64,000 nucleotides of DNA from Pomphorhynchus laevis (taxonomy: Eukaryota; Acanthocephala; Palaeacanthocephala; Echinorhynchida; Pomphorhynchidae): NCBI GenBank assembly GCA_012934845.2, contig WNNJ02003277.1:1-64000 (forward strand), read 5' to 3'. A program made the position numbers and the translations under genes. Position 1 is the first letter of the stretch. Every line of letters begins with the position of its first letter. Below, one piece after another: positions 22,256-33,062 of this stretch. The notes beneath the pieces are model-generated. The model was not told where the DNA came from and made no database searches. It saw only the letters and a program-made list of their open reading frames with translations.

Positions 22256-22571
22256 TAAAACCATACTTAATCATATAAAGGAGAGACCCTTGTATCGTGC
22301 ACATCATGAACACCATACCTAATCAAATAAATCTTGTATCGTACACATCATGTTGAAGATCACTACTATATGAATCACGGCAGAGTATTGGTAATATCTT
22401 CATATCATCAACTAATACCAAGAACCCACAAACCAACTTGATCGACAGAGTGCTAAGTAACATTAAACAGCCACAAACACATTAATCAACGTTTCTCCTA
22501 TCTTGATAGACGTCTTAATGAACGTTTCCCATCTTAATATCTCATCTTAATCAACGTATCTCTAATCTCCT
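22256..22571. repeat. Short direct repeats in AT-rich DNA
   Basis: Two related units of about 50 bp near 22260-22352 share CCATAC(T/C)TAATCA and TTGTATCGT(G/A)CACATCATG. A second set near 22480-22560 repeats ATCTTAAT and ATCAACGT blocks. No coding motif. Confidence 0.45.
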
Positions 22572-23237
22572 TTTTGTTCTAAACCCAGACAAGTTCAAAA
22601 TAATGTGCAACATCCCCTGTCAACCTAACATATCTTCTCCCCCTGTATCTTTCGCCTCATCAATCATCCTTTTAGTCCACAATCTCACTTTTTTACGATT
22701 CCATTTCCATGATCACCTTTTCCTTAAACCATTCGTCCGCGATAAGGTTTGCTCCGTTTATGCATGTATTTTCTTTCATTGATTCTCTTCCCTAAAATCT
22801 ATTACTGCCTCAGCCTTTTCGCCAATTCTCCAAAATCCATCATCCTACATCTTAAACGCATCATCAATTCCGCCGTTCGAGTGCTCCTACGTCTCCGTCG
22901 CTTTGGCCACACATCCACATATATTTCCCAACTCTCTTGGCCCACCATCAACATCCTCAAACAATTCCGCCTTATCGTAACTTTTGTCTCATCGCTGTCA
23001 GCTCCTATTGTTTATCAACCTCCCTTTCTTGGACGACACTCGTCCTACTTCTCTATAACCTCGTTCCCGTTATACCCTCTTACTCTACGTTCCCAATTAC
23101 TCTAACAACTACGGTCTCCGATACTTCCTCGTCGGCGCCCCACTCGCCTGGAATCAGCTCCCACTCGACGTCCGCCGCGCTCCCTCCTTTGTTACATTCA
23201 AATGCTGCCTCCGTACACACCTCCTCGACACGTAAAA
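22572..23237 (+). pseudogene. L2-B copy 2, diverged reverse transcriptase C-terminal fragment
   Basis: Plus-strand match to L2-B from the KIMWILP block to the C-terminal HLLDT block, without the 3' tail. Open piece 22749-23105 reads ISLSLFANSPKSI-like and RVLLRLRRFGHTS-like thumb residues. It is more diverged than other L2-B copies and therefore probably older. Confidence 0.7.
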
Positions 23238-23239
23238 AA

Positions 23240-23793
23240 AGAAAAATATCAACGGTCCAAGAATAATGCCTTAAGGAACACTACATTTGAGTGATCGAGT
23301 GATTGACATTGTATTGTCGACACGTACTTTTAAGCAACGATAAGATAAAAAGCACTTAATACAAATAACCTAATCAGTGTTGACCGCATAGTTCAACAGT
23401 AATTGAATCATGCTATAGTGAGGAACTCGATTAAATGCACTGGTAAAATCAACAAACACGACATCAGTGACGAAACCATCTGAAATTGATGCCGCCAATT
23501 CCTCATATCCAGTATGTCATTAAGCATACCAGTACTTATACTATGGAAATATTTATCAAATCAGATCAGCTAACTGAGTTTACGTAATTTTTAAAAACTG
23601 AAACTGTTACCAATAATACTATTGCCATCTTGATCAATCACCAGGCTCGGTAGATTAAAATCACCAACTAAGATGAACGAGTGATCACGCATACTACAAG
23701 CTCTAGTTAAAATATGCACCAGCTCATCATCTAAAATGGCTGATTTGGGTGTTCGATAAAGAACACCTACTGAAACGTGGATGCTATATATAA
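23240..23793 (-). pseudogene. LINE-C relic, reverse strand
   Basis: Two joined pieces. At 23240-23520 the reverse strand has DVVFVDFTSAFNRVPH, motif A of a CR1-like reverse transcriptase, with broken frames after it. At 23597-23793 it has the endonuclease segment VGVLYRTPKSAILDDEL and LVGDFNLPSLVIDQDG. The part between them in an intact element is missing. The second piece forms the left arm of a palindrome with the LINE-C copy on the plus strand. Confidence 0.7.
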
Positions 23794-24003
23794 TAGTTGA
23801 TCTTGTTATATATAGCCTCCACGTTTCATTGGGTGTTCTTTATCGAACACCCAAATCAGCCATTTTAGATGATGAGCTGATGCATATTTTAACTAGGGCT
23901 TGTAGTATGCGTAATCACTCGTATATCGTAGTTGGTGATTTTAATCTACCGACCCTGGTGATTGATCAAGATGGCAACAGTATTATTGGTAACTGTTTCA
24001 GTG
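23597..24003. repeat. Large inverted repeat at the head-to-head junction of two LINE-C copies
   Basis: Arms at 23597-23793 and 23805-24003 are inverted copies with roughly 95 % identity by eye, separated by about 11 bp. Both carry the same endonuclease segment. The arms could fold into a long hairpin in single-stranded DNA or RNA. Confidence 0.8.
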
Positions 24004-26440
24004 AGGATAAGAATCGATGTGAGTTCTTGGTATGTAATCAATTACTCATTCAGCATGTATTTGCTCCTACTAGATTTGGCACTGATAGCGTACGTTACAT
24101 ACTTGATCTTGTATTTTTCAAAGAGATGGTCAGATATGTGACCTATCCCATAATCCTCCAATAGGAGGAAGTGTTCACTGTGTTTTGGTGTTTAAGCTGA
24201 CTATAGCTTCAGATATTCTTGCAATCGATGCCTGCTGAATCTTCATTGACGAAGAGATCATGTCATCATGTTGATGTTGAGATGTTACAACAGTTTGTGT
24301 CTTCGTTGAACTTTGAGTGTGGTGATGTTGGAAGCCAGGAACGTTGGCATTTCATTCAAGATTTACTAATTCGTATATCTGATTATTTTGCTCCGCGTAG
24401 ATTAATACGTAAAACTGATCATAAGAAGCTTCAGTGGTTTGACAGTAGTCTATGTGAAGCTCTCAAAAGACGCATCACTTTGTTCAGAAAGTGTAGGGAC
24501 AAAGGTAATTTGATTGCTCAATTCAAACCTGCTCGCAATGCATATAAACGCCTCAGAATTCAGAAACGTATGGAGTATGAGGACCAAATTGTGCAATCTT
24601 TAAATAGCTCGCCCAAACGCTTTTGGTCATATATTTGTCAAAGTACGCGTACTTATTGGGTAATCACTAGATTATCATCAAACGGTAAGTTGCTTGATTC
24701 CCCTTCTGACGTTGCTATGAGTTTGCTAATGCATTTGACCTACATAATGCTAGTTCGACCATAGAAGATAGTGTTCAGTCAGTCAGTTTTCCTACATGCA
24801 TTAGTGCTCCCATTGTATTCAATGTGGATGATGTGGCTTGGAGGTTATCACATTTTTCGTCTTCATCTTCTTCAGGTCCTGATGATATTCATCCGAATCT
24901 ACTCAGGGTGTTGAGTCAACATTTGGCTCCTTCGGTCACTAGCTTGTTTCAGGCATCTTTGGATAGCATAAAGGTACCGTCTGAATGGAAGATTGCGATA
25001 GTGGTGCCGGTATTCGAAAAGGGTGACCCGAGGATAGCAGACAACTACGGAGCTATAAGTCTTACAAGTCATTTGGGTAAGGTACTGGAAAGGATCATCC
25101 ACGAACATATATTCAGACACTTGAGCATATCAGGTCAGCATAGCTGTATGCAACATGGCTTCAGAAAAGGACGTTCTTGCCTTACCAACCTTTTGTCTGC
25201 CCATGAGGTCTGGATTGAATCCATGTCTCAAGGAAAGGCACTTGACGTTATTCTGTTCGATTTTAGTCGTGTGTTTGATCGTGTTCCCCATAGTCTCCTC
25301 ATTCAAACAGTGGCCAGCTATGGCATTAATAGCTCAGTTATAGGATTGATTAGAAATTTTCTATCTAACAGATCTTTCAGAGTACGAGTTGGTAGTACCC
25401 TATCCTCACCAAATTTAATTACGTCAGGAGTTCCTCAGGGTTCTGCACTAGGACCTTTATTGTTTAACATGTTCATGAACAGTTTACTCACACAGCTCCA
25501 TTGTCCGTGTTTAGCCTTTGCTGACGACATCAAAATCTGGTGTGAGGTCATATCTACAGATGACCATATCCGCTTACAGCGTGACATTGACAGGGTTTAT
25601 ACATGGAGTGTTAATACTGGGGTATTGTTAAACATTTCTAAGTGCTCACACATTCGTCTCGGCAGGTCCAATGTGTCTTCCTTGTATAGTGTCGGGACAT
25701 ATAGTATCATTTCGACTAATCAGGTTCGTGATCTTGGCATACTTATGCAATCGTCACTTAAAACTAGAATGGATACTGAAAGACGTTGCTGTTCAGCAAG
25801 GAAGATGATTTATCTAATTAAAACTTGTTTCTTGTCAATATCTTCTCAGTGTTTCGCTCGGCTATATAATGCGCTTGTTCTCCCCATATCGAATATGCTA
25901 TCCAGGCATTATTCCCTTCTACAAGAGGTGAAATGAGGGATTTGGAGGGAATTCTACGTCGTGGCAGCAAGCTCGTTCGAGGATGTAAAATGATGAGTTA
26001 TAGCGATCGTTTAACTTCAATAGGCATGATATCAGTGCAAGCCAGACTACTCGTTCTGGATCATCTGTTTGCGATATGGTCTATAATAAAGGGGATAGAT
26101 GAATACCCAAGTGAATGTGTTAAATTTAATGTCCGACAAAGTCGCAGGGGTCATTCTCTCGCATTACGCGCAAGACAAATTGGAAGGTCGACAATAGTAT
26201 CGCGATTGTCACGCAGAGTGAGAAAGTTGTGGAACGCATTGCCTCACGACATCATGACTGCGTCATCATTGAGCCAATTCAAAGCCATGGTTAACACTTG
26301 GATAAGATACGCTGATCAAGGCAACATTGGATGTTCTTACCCTTGGTTTGGTTGAAATTGATATGTTTGTTTAATGTGTTGTAATGTACGATGAGCGAGC
26401 AAAATTGCCTTCTCGGTCAAAGCTCTGTATATAATAATAA
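23805..26440 (+). mobile_element. LINE-C, CR1-like, 5' truncated
   Basis: Plus-strand LINE with most of the APE endonuclease and a complete reverse transcriptase. Pieces: 23781-24164 (VVGDFNLPTLVIDQDG, SVRYILDLVFF), 24219-24764 (linker), 24824-25936 and 25933-26355. It has no ORF1 and no endonuclease N-terminus. The 3' end is a short UTR finishing in a TAA-type microsatellite near 26425-26440, as many CR1- and Jockey-group elements do. Confidence 0.85.
24824..26355 (+). pseudogene. LINE-C reverse transcriptase
   Basis: Motifs in order: NYGAISLTSHLGKVLERII (fingers, near 25045), GFRKGRSCLTNLL, VILFDFSRVFDRVPHS (motif A, near 25250; DF-S with the usual K/A changed to RV), SGVPQGSALGPLLF (motif B, near 25427), LAFADDIKIW (motif C, near 25515), and a C-terminal domain with RRVRKLWNALPHDIM. 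One frameshift near 25935 separates the thumb from the C-terminal domain, where two frames overlap by a few bases. Upstream, breaks near 24164-24219 and 24764-24824 also disrupt it. Catalytic aspartates are preserved, so decay looks moderate. Confidence 0.85.
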
Positions 26441-26605
26441 TATTTTATAATTTATATCAAGTTAAAATTTTAAATTTAATTTAAAAATAAAAGTCAATTT
26501 TTATGAATTGGCTAATAAATAACAAACGATGTATTATATTAAGAATTAGAGGTCATAAGGAGAAACTGCTATGCTATCAGGTTTCGGCCCTTAATTATTT
26601 AAAAA
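26441..26605 (-). repeat. Dispersed repeat R, copy 2
   Basis: Reverse-orientation match to 2925-3145, including the AACTTGAT block, the GTCAATT..AAAAATTGAC core and the CGAAACC block near the end. It directly follows the LINE-C 3' end. Confidence 0.6.
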
Positions 26606-26620
26606 TCTACTTCTTAATTA

Positions 26621-26720
26621 TTGGAGCTGGATCAAAGAAAGATAAAATTATTTTTTTGATATAACAGAAGTTAGCGAAATATCAAAAAATAATTTTCTCT
26701 TTTCTTTGATGCACCTCCAA
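26621..26720. mobile_element. Small foldback element (MITE-like), 100 bp
   Basis: Imperfect inverted arms of about 42 bp, starting TTGGAGCTGGATCAAAG and ending CTTTGATGCACCTCCAA, with a ~16-bp loop. AATTAT-like repeats flank it and may be a target duplication. No coding capacity. Confidence 0.6.
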
Positions 26721-27430
26721 CAATTATTTATCAATAATGGATCAATATCAACTATTTAAAATATACTAATTATTTAATTAAAATATTTTAAAAATCTACC
26801 AACTATTTAATTATAAATTAAACGTATAATTAATTAATTATTATTAAATATAAACGTTCTTTAAAAAGAACGTTTTTTATAAACGCAATTATTATAATAC
26901 AAATGTTCTTTACTCGAAATTTCTTTGATGTCCACAGACCGTTAATGACGTTAACTACTTGGAAATACTTTGTTTATTCAGATCACTAATATCTGAGACT
27001 ACTTGACTTATGAATTATTGTTTCCGAAGAGAATTGTACATTTATTTGTTAACTGATCTATGATTAGTATGATTAATGAGCGTTTTTCGTGCACTCGTTG
27101 TCTTGATCCGTTGTTGGTTGAGATGGAGGTACCATGGAAGCAGTTTCAGTCGATACTGTATGAATTGTTACTACGTTTCTCTCCTAAGGAACGTTTTATC
27201 TTTAATAAGAGGCTTCCACTTTTGTTCAATAACGAACCAATTGTAGCTGTAAAGAAAAAAGTTGTTTGCTTACAACAAGAAAGGGGATAATTGTTTTTAA
27301 TACATTCAAGACAAATATGAATCGTTTTGTATTTTTAATACGATTAAAACAACGCCAATTTGAAAAATACTCACATCAATCTTTGCACAATTCTAGAGCC
27401 TTATTTCAGTACGCAAAGAGTTGATATTAA
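26721..27430. other. AT-rich stretch; one perfect 22-bp palindrome
   Basis: AACGTTCTTTAAAAAGAACGTT near 26852-26875 is a perfect palindrome. A 76-codon frame at 27060-27290 has no recognisable motif and is not supported as a gene. Confidence 0.4.
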
Positions 27431-27604
27431 AGAGTACAGAAGAATTTTTTTAGAATTTTATTTAAAAGGAAATTATCATTGCTGCAAATTTTCAGTAACG
27501 AACTGTTACTATCTTCACACCGACGATGGTAACAATTCGTTACTGAAAAATTGCAGCAGTGACAATAATCTTTTAAATAAAATTCTAAAAAAATTCTGTA
27601 CTCT
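27431..27604. mobile_element. Foldback element, 174 bp
   Basis: Near-perfect inverted arms of about 76-80 bp, starting AGAGTACAGAAGAATTT and ending AAATTCTGTACTCT, around a short centre CTTCACACCGACGATG. The arms differ by only a few bases, so the structure is young or under gene conversion. It could be a MITE or a palindromic insertion. Confidence 0.65.
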
Positions 27605-27829
27605 TCATTATTGGCAATTGAAATGGGAGTGTTCTCAAAAAAGTCATAGGTTGAGTAGCATCATTCCTGGGATACGTATCAATGTATAAATTCTAGCGTT
27701 AGACCATTGATACCTTATCGTACCACTTTAATCCATGATCCAAACGATTCCGTTGCTCTGTTACAATTAAGTTAAACAAACCAACTTCCCAGAAATAAAC
27801 TATTTGATCTCTACTTTCATACTTTATCA
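27605..27829. other. Spacer without recognised features
   Basis: AT-rich sequence between the foldback and an L2 relic; nothing supported. Confidence 0.35.
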
Positions 27830-28040
27830 AATTTAAGGAAACAAGGTATATATTGACTTGATATAACACAATACAGTCAATGAGTTTAGATAATGTCAGA
27901 AGATAAATCGGGCGGTATGATGATGAAATACGAGGATGGAAGCAAAAGATCAAGATACACGTTTAAAAGAGGACCTACGATGGCAGTTTTTCAGTTATGT
28001 GGAAAAGTCCAGTAATTGACGGATGAGTTGAAAAGGGTGA
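27830..28040 (-). pseudogene. Old L2-type reverse transcriptase relic
   Basis: The reverse frame near 27850-27950 reads ISSSYRPIYLLTLSKLIDCIVLYQVN, matching the SSYRPISLLPTLSKLLERLVLKQVN block of L2-A with many differences. About 210 bp can be aligned. It is the most diverged L2 piece in the window. Confidence 0.6.
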
Positions 28041-28109
28041 TAATAATTATTATATGTCGACTTCCGAGGGAGCTAAAGCTCGTAAGGAAGCATCACATGG
28101 AATAAAAAA

Positions 28110-28305
28110 CAGAAAAAACGAAAAAAACATCAAGAGTTCACGAGGTCAAGCTTTAGGCGTTCTTTGAATTGCGCAGCAGAAGAGCTGTTGATCACACCAG
28201 GTGATAATCTATTCCATCGTTTACAAACGCGATCCATCACTGTCGTACAATTTGTTCGATGCTTCAAAGCATCGAAGGTTCTAAATAGATTTAAGAACAT
28301 ACGTT
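28110..28305 (-). pseudogene. LINE C-terminal domain relic
   Basis: The reverse frame reads HRTNCTTVMDRVCKRWNRL then NSSSAAQFKERL. The arginine-rich segment, W-N-x-L and FK-x-RL pattern is typical of the C-terminal end of CR1-like LINE proteins. The usual NSLP is NRLSP here. No other part of the element is identifiable. Confidence 0.5.
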
Positions 28306-28799
28306 GGGATAGGGTCGGCAGACAAAGAGGTGTCGAGCATAGAGAACCTTTGAGACTTCATCAAAAGAAATAGGAATAAAATGGAAGAGTACAGAGAGAA
28401 ATATGCATAATGAGCATGATGATAATTGATTATTTACAGTTAAAGATGTGATCATAATAATTTTAGATTAAAAATAATATAAATAGTGAGAATCGATGTT
28501 ATGAACATTTGGAGAACGAGCAAGAAAGAATTAAAGGTTTTTCAATTTTATTTTTGATCATGCGAATATACGATCTCATTTTGGAATAAAAGTTTATATT
28601 TATCACGTAGAAGATAAGGGTGGGAGCATCAAAAATTTAAGTAATGGTTACGATGACTATAGATGGGAGTGCGACCACGTTGAAGAAAATAAAGAAAAAC
28701 TAAAAGAATGATTTAGAATGCACTTAGAAATTCTAGAGCAGAAAAAATTCTACAACAGAAAAAAAATCAAAATGAAAAAAATACAAAGATAAGATGAAA
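28306..28799. other. AT-rich stretch without recognised features
   Basis: About 490 bp; purine-rich in places (28680-28790). No coding motif. Confidence 0.4.
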
Positions 28800-28995
28800 T
28801 TTCCTTGTGGCTGCTCCTATCTCGTGGAATCATCTGCCCATTTATATATGCCAATCAACTTCCCTGCCGTGCTTCAAACGCCCAATCCGAGCCCATTTAA
28901 ACAATTTAACTAATTATTCTGCTTGACATTTTCTGTTTTAATGTTTGATAATAGACTTGTAAGCGTGCAGCAGGCACGCATTTGCAACGTTAATC
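28800..28995 (+). mobile_element. L2-A copy 5, 3' terminal fragment
   Basis: Last ~100 bp of L2-A coding sequence (CTCGTGGAATCATCTGCCCA block, tryptophan codon intact) plus the 3' UTR. The stem-loop GCGTGC-AGCAG-GCACGC lies at 28963-28979, followed by ATTTGCAACGTTAAT. Confidence 0.8.
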
Positions 28996-29757
28996 ATCCA
29001 TGAACTGAATGGACTCTGACATTCTGTCCCACTGTTCTTTGTCCTCCGTCCCTTCAACTATATTCAATCGTTCTTGGCGACTTCAACATCTGCCTCGACC
29101 ACCCCTCTTCGACAGAGTACATCCAGTTCATAACATTATATCCAACTATAACTACATCTCCATCTCCACTGCTCCCACACATATCCTTAGTAGGACACTC
29201 GACATCATTGCTGTTCTCGAACATTTTACTGCCTACACCTCACTGTCCATCTCCGATCCTGGTCTATCCGATCACTTCTTCTGGCAGCATAAAACCATCA
29301 CTTCATTCAACTCTAAGACTCTAGCATACTTTTAACCCAATCCTTACTCGCTCCTCTTCGCCTCGCAATATAAATATCCATGATTATTTGTCATTTCTTC
29401 TGACCAAAGCATCCACATTGCTCTCTCACACCCCGGTCTCCATTCTATCCCACTCTACCAGCCTAGCCTCATCCTCCAAGAACTCTTTCATTTTCGCCCT
29501 GCCTCACCTACCGAAGTCTCATCTCTCCTCATGTCCTTGCCCAGCAAAACCTCACCTACCGATCCCCTGCTTGCCCACATACTAAATCTATATGTTCATG
29601 GATATCCCCTTTTCTCACGACCTTGTTTAACTCGTCCATCCGCAGTCGTATCTTCCCTTCACACTGGAAATCCGCAATCATTCGTCCACTTCTTAAGAAA
29701 CAATCGCTCGACCTCTCCCTTCTTTCTAGATATCGCCCCATTTTAATACTCCCTACT
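28996..29757 (+). pseudogene. L2-B copy 3, endonuclease to reverse-transcriptase N-terminus
   Basis: Plus-strand segment starting in the endonuclease (DILSHCSLSSVPS near 29015) through the SDHF block near 29270, with an internal deletion before the LWQHKTITSFNSK block (29280-29340). It runs to the fingers of the reverse transcriptase. Several frames are needed. It has no 3' tail and meets the 5' end of the next L2-B copy at about 29758. Confidence 0.75.
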
Positions 29758-29801
29758 CTTTCTAATTTTTTTATCAGCTGTAACACACAATAAATAACAT
29801 A

Positions 29802-29977
29802 CAATCAATCCATTTCCAGATCAATTCAGTTTCAGATCAATCCAGTTCCAGATCAATTCAATTCCAGATTAATCTAGTTCCAGATTAATCCAGTTTTAGA
29901 TTAATCCAGTTCCAGATTAATCCAGTTCCAGATCAATCCAGTTCTAGATCAATCCAACTACAGATCAATCCAGCAAA
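29802..29977 (+). repeat. 16-bp minisatellite in L2-B 5' UTR (~11 units)
   Basis: Units of the form AGATCAATCCAGTTCC with few substitutions, 11 copies at an exact 16-bp period. It ends about 30 bp before the ORF1 start codon at 30006. Tandem repeats in LINE 5' UTRs often act as internal promoters; that role is inferred here. Confidence 0.85.
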
Positions 29978-30005
29978 TTTAACAGTTTTATACACAAGGA
30001 CGTCG

Positions 30006-30245
30006 ATGGGAAAACGTAAGAAGACAGCCACAACCGAAACCAACTGTAATCAACTACAAGTACAGTGCTCGACACACGACTGCAGCGTCTGGACTACAAT
30101 CGCATGCGACAGAAGTAAGTCTAAAGTAGACTTCATATGCGACTTTTGTGCCAACAAACTCATACGCGATCTCTCCCATAAGAACATATCAACATTCAAC
30201 GTATCTGGACTACAATCGCATGCGACAGAAGTAAGTCTAAAGTAG
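30006..30245 (+). pseudogene. L2 ORF1 N-terminus with PHD-like zinc finger, internally duplicated
   Basis: Starts MGKRKK and shows the zinc pattern C-S-x3-C-x-V-W-T-T...C and then FICDFCANKL. The same layout appears at the ORF1 start of L2-A (43817) and of the full-length L2-B (44889). CR1-group ORF1 proteins are known to carry PHD-like fingers. A 116-bp tandem duplication (units from 30088 and 30204) repeats the second half of the finger and, because 116 is not a multiple of three, ends the frame. Confidence 0.75.
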
Positions 30246-30779
30246 ACTTCATATGCGACTTTTGTGACAACAAACTCATACGCGATCTCTCCCATAAGAA
30301 CATATCAACATTAAACGTATCCAATTAAACCACTCCAGTCGTTTCTGATATCCTATGTAAACCTACTGATCCTGTCATCACATGTACTTCTAATACCATG
30401 TCTTCACTTCCCGACACCTCCGTATCTTCTCTTCTGTCTCGTTTCTTAATAACCTACTTCCATCAATCAAAATAACATCAATCAACCTCCACAATCCTTC
30501 CACTCATAACCTTTCCTCACATCGCTCACCACCCTCTCTATTATCCAAATCCTCTTTGTCTTCCGCTGTCAAACCTACTCCCTTGATATCCTCAACTACC
30601 AGCTCTCCTATCGTAATCTCACAAACTCACGTTACTCGTCCTCCTTTACGGAAACGCTTTCCTTCTCGCGATCGTTGCGTCATCGTCACTAATATCACTC
30701 TTTCCACCTCTTTATCTCCACAAACACGTCTCGACCACGATGTTTCCGCATTAAGATCCATCCTCTCGTCTATTGTTCC

Positions 30780-32033
30780 TTGCCCAACAAAACCTCACCT
30801 GCCGATCCCCTGCCTACCCACATATTAAAATCTATATGCTCATCGATATCCCCATTTCTCACAACCTTGTTTAACTCGTCCATCCGCAGTCGTATCTTCC
30901 CTTCACACTGGAAATCCACAATCGTTCGTCCCCTCCTTAAGAAACAATCGCTCGACCCCTCCCTTCCTTCTAGCTATCGCCCCATTTCACTACTCCCTAC
31001 TCTTTCAAAGCTCTTAGAACGCCTCATCTTAATACAAATCAACGCTTATCTCTCCTCATCCAATCTGTACCCTCCTTTCCAATCCGCTTTCCGCTCTAAT
31101 CACTCGACAAAAAACGCATGCATAAAAGTGTACAACGACTTACTCATTTCTCGAGACAAGGCTCTATATAGTGTTCTCATCTCCCTCGACCTCTCCTCCG
31201 CATTCGACATTGTCGACCACTCCGTCCTCCTTTCTCGCCTTCGTTATGATTACGGCTTTTCTTCCTCCTCCGTAGCATGGTTCGCCTCATATCTATCCGA
31301 CCGTTTCTTTCGCGTCTGTTCTAATTCATCATCCTCCCATCCCATTCCAATTTTTTGCGGGGTCCAACAAGGTTCAGTCCTAGGTCCCCTGCTTTTCTCT
31401 CTTCTGCTTGGCGATCTCTCTCTGTTTATCAAACCTTACTCCTTTAACGTCATGCAATACGCCGATGACATTCTAATCTATGATCATGCACCCTCACATC
31501 GCATACACGATATCGGCATTTCTGCCTCCAACTGTCTTTCTTCTATCTACAAACGTCTCCCCAATCTCAATCTCATTCTAAACGCCGAAAAGTCCAAAAT
31601 AATGTGGATCCTTCCCCGTAAACCAAACATATATCCTCCCATTGTATCTTTTGCCTCATCGATCATCCCCATAGTTCACAATCTCACTTTCTTAGGCTTC
31701 CATTTCGATGATCACCTTTCCCTTAAACCTTTCGTCCGTGACAAGGTCCGCTCGTCTAACTTAATTCTCCGTGACATCCGCCGTATCAGCCCCGTCATCG
31801 ACTTCCGTTCTTGTATGTCTCTTCTTTCATCGTTTCTTTTCTCTAAAATCGATTACTGCCTTAGCCTTTTCGCCAATTCTCCAAAATCCATCATCCTACC
31901 CCTACAACGAATAATCAACACCGCCGTTCGAGTGCTCTTTCGTCTCCGTCGCTTCGACCACACATCCACATATCTTGCCCAACTCTCCTGGCCCACCATC
32001 CACATCCGAATCAAACTCCGCTTTTTCTCGTAA
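30780..32033 (+). pseudogene. L2-B copy 4 reverse transcriptase
   Basis: Open for 417 codons after the internal deletion. Motifs: SYRPISLLPTLSKLLERL (fingers), SLDLSSAFDIVDHS (A), GVQQGSVLGPLLF (B, usual P replaced by Q), MQYADDILIYDHA (C), KIMWILPRKP and FLGFHFDDHLSLK (thumb). The frame is lost near 32033; the C-terminal DDTRPTS and LLRSHLLD blocks can be seen in other frames to about 32290. Confidence 0.85.
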
Positions 32034-32357
32034 CTTTTCGTCTCATTGCTGTCGGCATACCATCGTTCATCAACCCTTTTTTCTTAGATGACACTCGCCC
32101 CACTTCGCTATCGCTGCGATCCTGTCATACACTCTTACTACACGTTCCCAATTACTCCAACAACTACGCTCTCCGATCCTTTCTCGTCGCCGCCCCACTC
32201 GCCTGGAATCAACTCTTTCTCGACGTCCGTCGAGCTTCCTCTTTTATCACATTCAAACACCACCTCCGTTCACACCTTCTCGACAAATGATTCACATTTA
32301 TGTTTTTGTTGTGGTCATGTAAGCTTGCGCTGGCACGTTAAAATATATCCTTTTTTT

Positions 32358-33046
32358 CCATGATCTTTACAAATTATTGATTCAGCATTATCTTTCGAAA
32401 TAACATAACTATGCATGTACTCAAACGATATCATACAGTGATCACTTAAACCTATAGGACTCCCGTATTTAACATTACTCACAGTCGTGATCAATTTAGT
32501 AAATATCAGGTCAAGACGAGATTCCTGATTAGCCATAATAAACCTGCAGATGATTGTACATGTTGATCTAGCATAAGGTCATTTGTAAGAAAATTCCACA
32601 AGTATATGCCAGGTTTGCAAGTGTCGTTAGCTAGTATATAAAGCCCTTTATGTCCAGCGCATTGAATAATGAAGTCGCCGAGTAGTAGGTATTCTTTCTG
32701 TTTTGAGCATTTCCTTAGTAAGCAAACAAATTCATCGTCCAACACGTAAGTTTGTGAAGATCGGTATCACACACCAATTCCAAAATGACCTTCTGGATGC
32801 GATAATTCGACTGACAGAAACTCGCATGTTCCCACAACATTTACAAATTTTACTACCGAATTTATCAGTATGTTTGTTTGAACATAAAGAGCGACTCTAT
32901 CGGCCTGATATAAGCTATAGCCCATAATACTCATTGCATAGTCCGATATGTCGTCATGCAAATAACTCTCCATAAGAGCCAGAATCACCCGTTTGTGTAT
33001 GGTTACCCAAACTGTAAGCTCATCCAATTTAGATAAAATACTTCTT
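32358..33046 (-). pseudogene. LINE-D copy 1, APE endonuclease C-terminal two thirds
   Basis: Reverse-strand CR1-like LINE. Frames at 32767-33027 (KLDELTVWVTIHKRVILALMES, the LTES-type block changed to LMES), 32506-32745 (YLLLGDFIIQCAGHKG, GDFN changed to GDFI) and 32315-32536 (SRLDLIFTK, IGLSDHCMI). These are the ordered motifs of APE endonucleases. At least two frame changes are present. At 33046 it is interrupted by an RTE element and continues at 36242. Confidence 0.75.
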
Positions 33047-33062
33047 ATGTTTGTATATGCAA

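Larger units (their letters stand above)
29758..32357 (+). mobile_element. L2-B-like copy 4 with 5' UTR minisatellite and large internal deletion
   Basis: It keeps a 5' UTR, the start of ORF1, an ORF1 middle (30556-30780) and then joins directly to the reverse transcriptase at about 30778 (30780-32033). Compared with the full-length copy at 44790-48965, about 1.7 kb carrying the ORF1 end and the endonuclease is missing, with TCCT-rich microhomology at the join. The 3' tail near 32317-32357 lacks part of the stem-loop linker, deleted between two CACG repeats. Confidence 0.8.

Noticed and set aside
25933-26355. Stand-alone gene after the LINE-C reverse transcriptase
   Set aside because: It is the C-terminal domain of the same protein, separated by a frameshift.
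27060-27290. 76-codon frame as a host gene
   Set aside because: No recognisable motif and no neighbouring support.
29802-29977. Regular short repeats resembling a CRISPR array
   Set aside because: Units are contiguous 16-mers without unique spacers and lie in a LINE 5' UTR of a eukaryotic genome.
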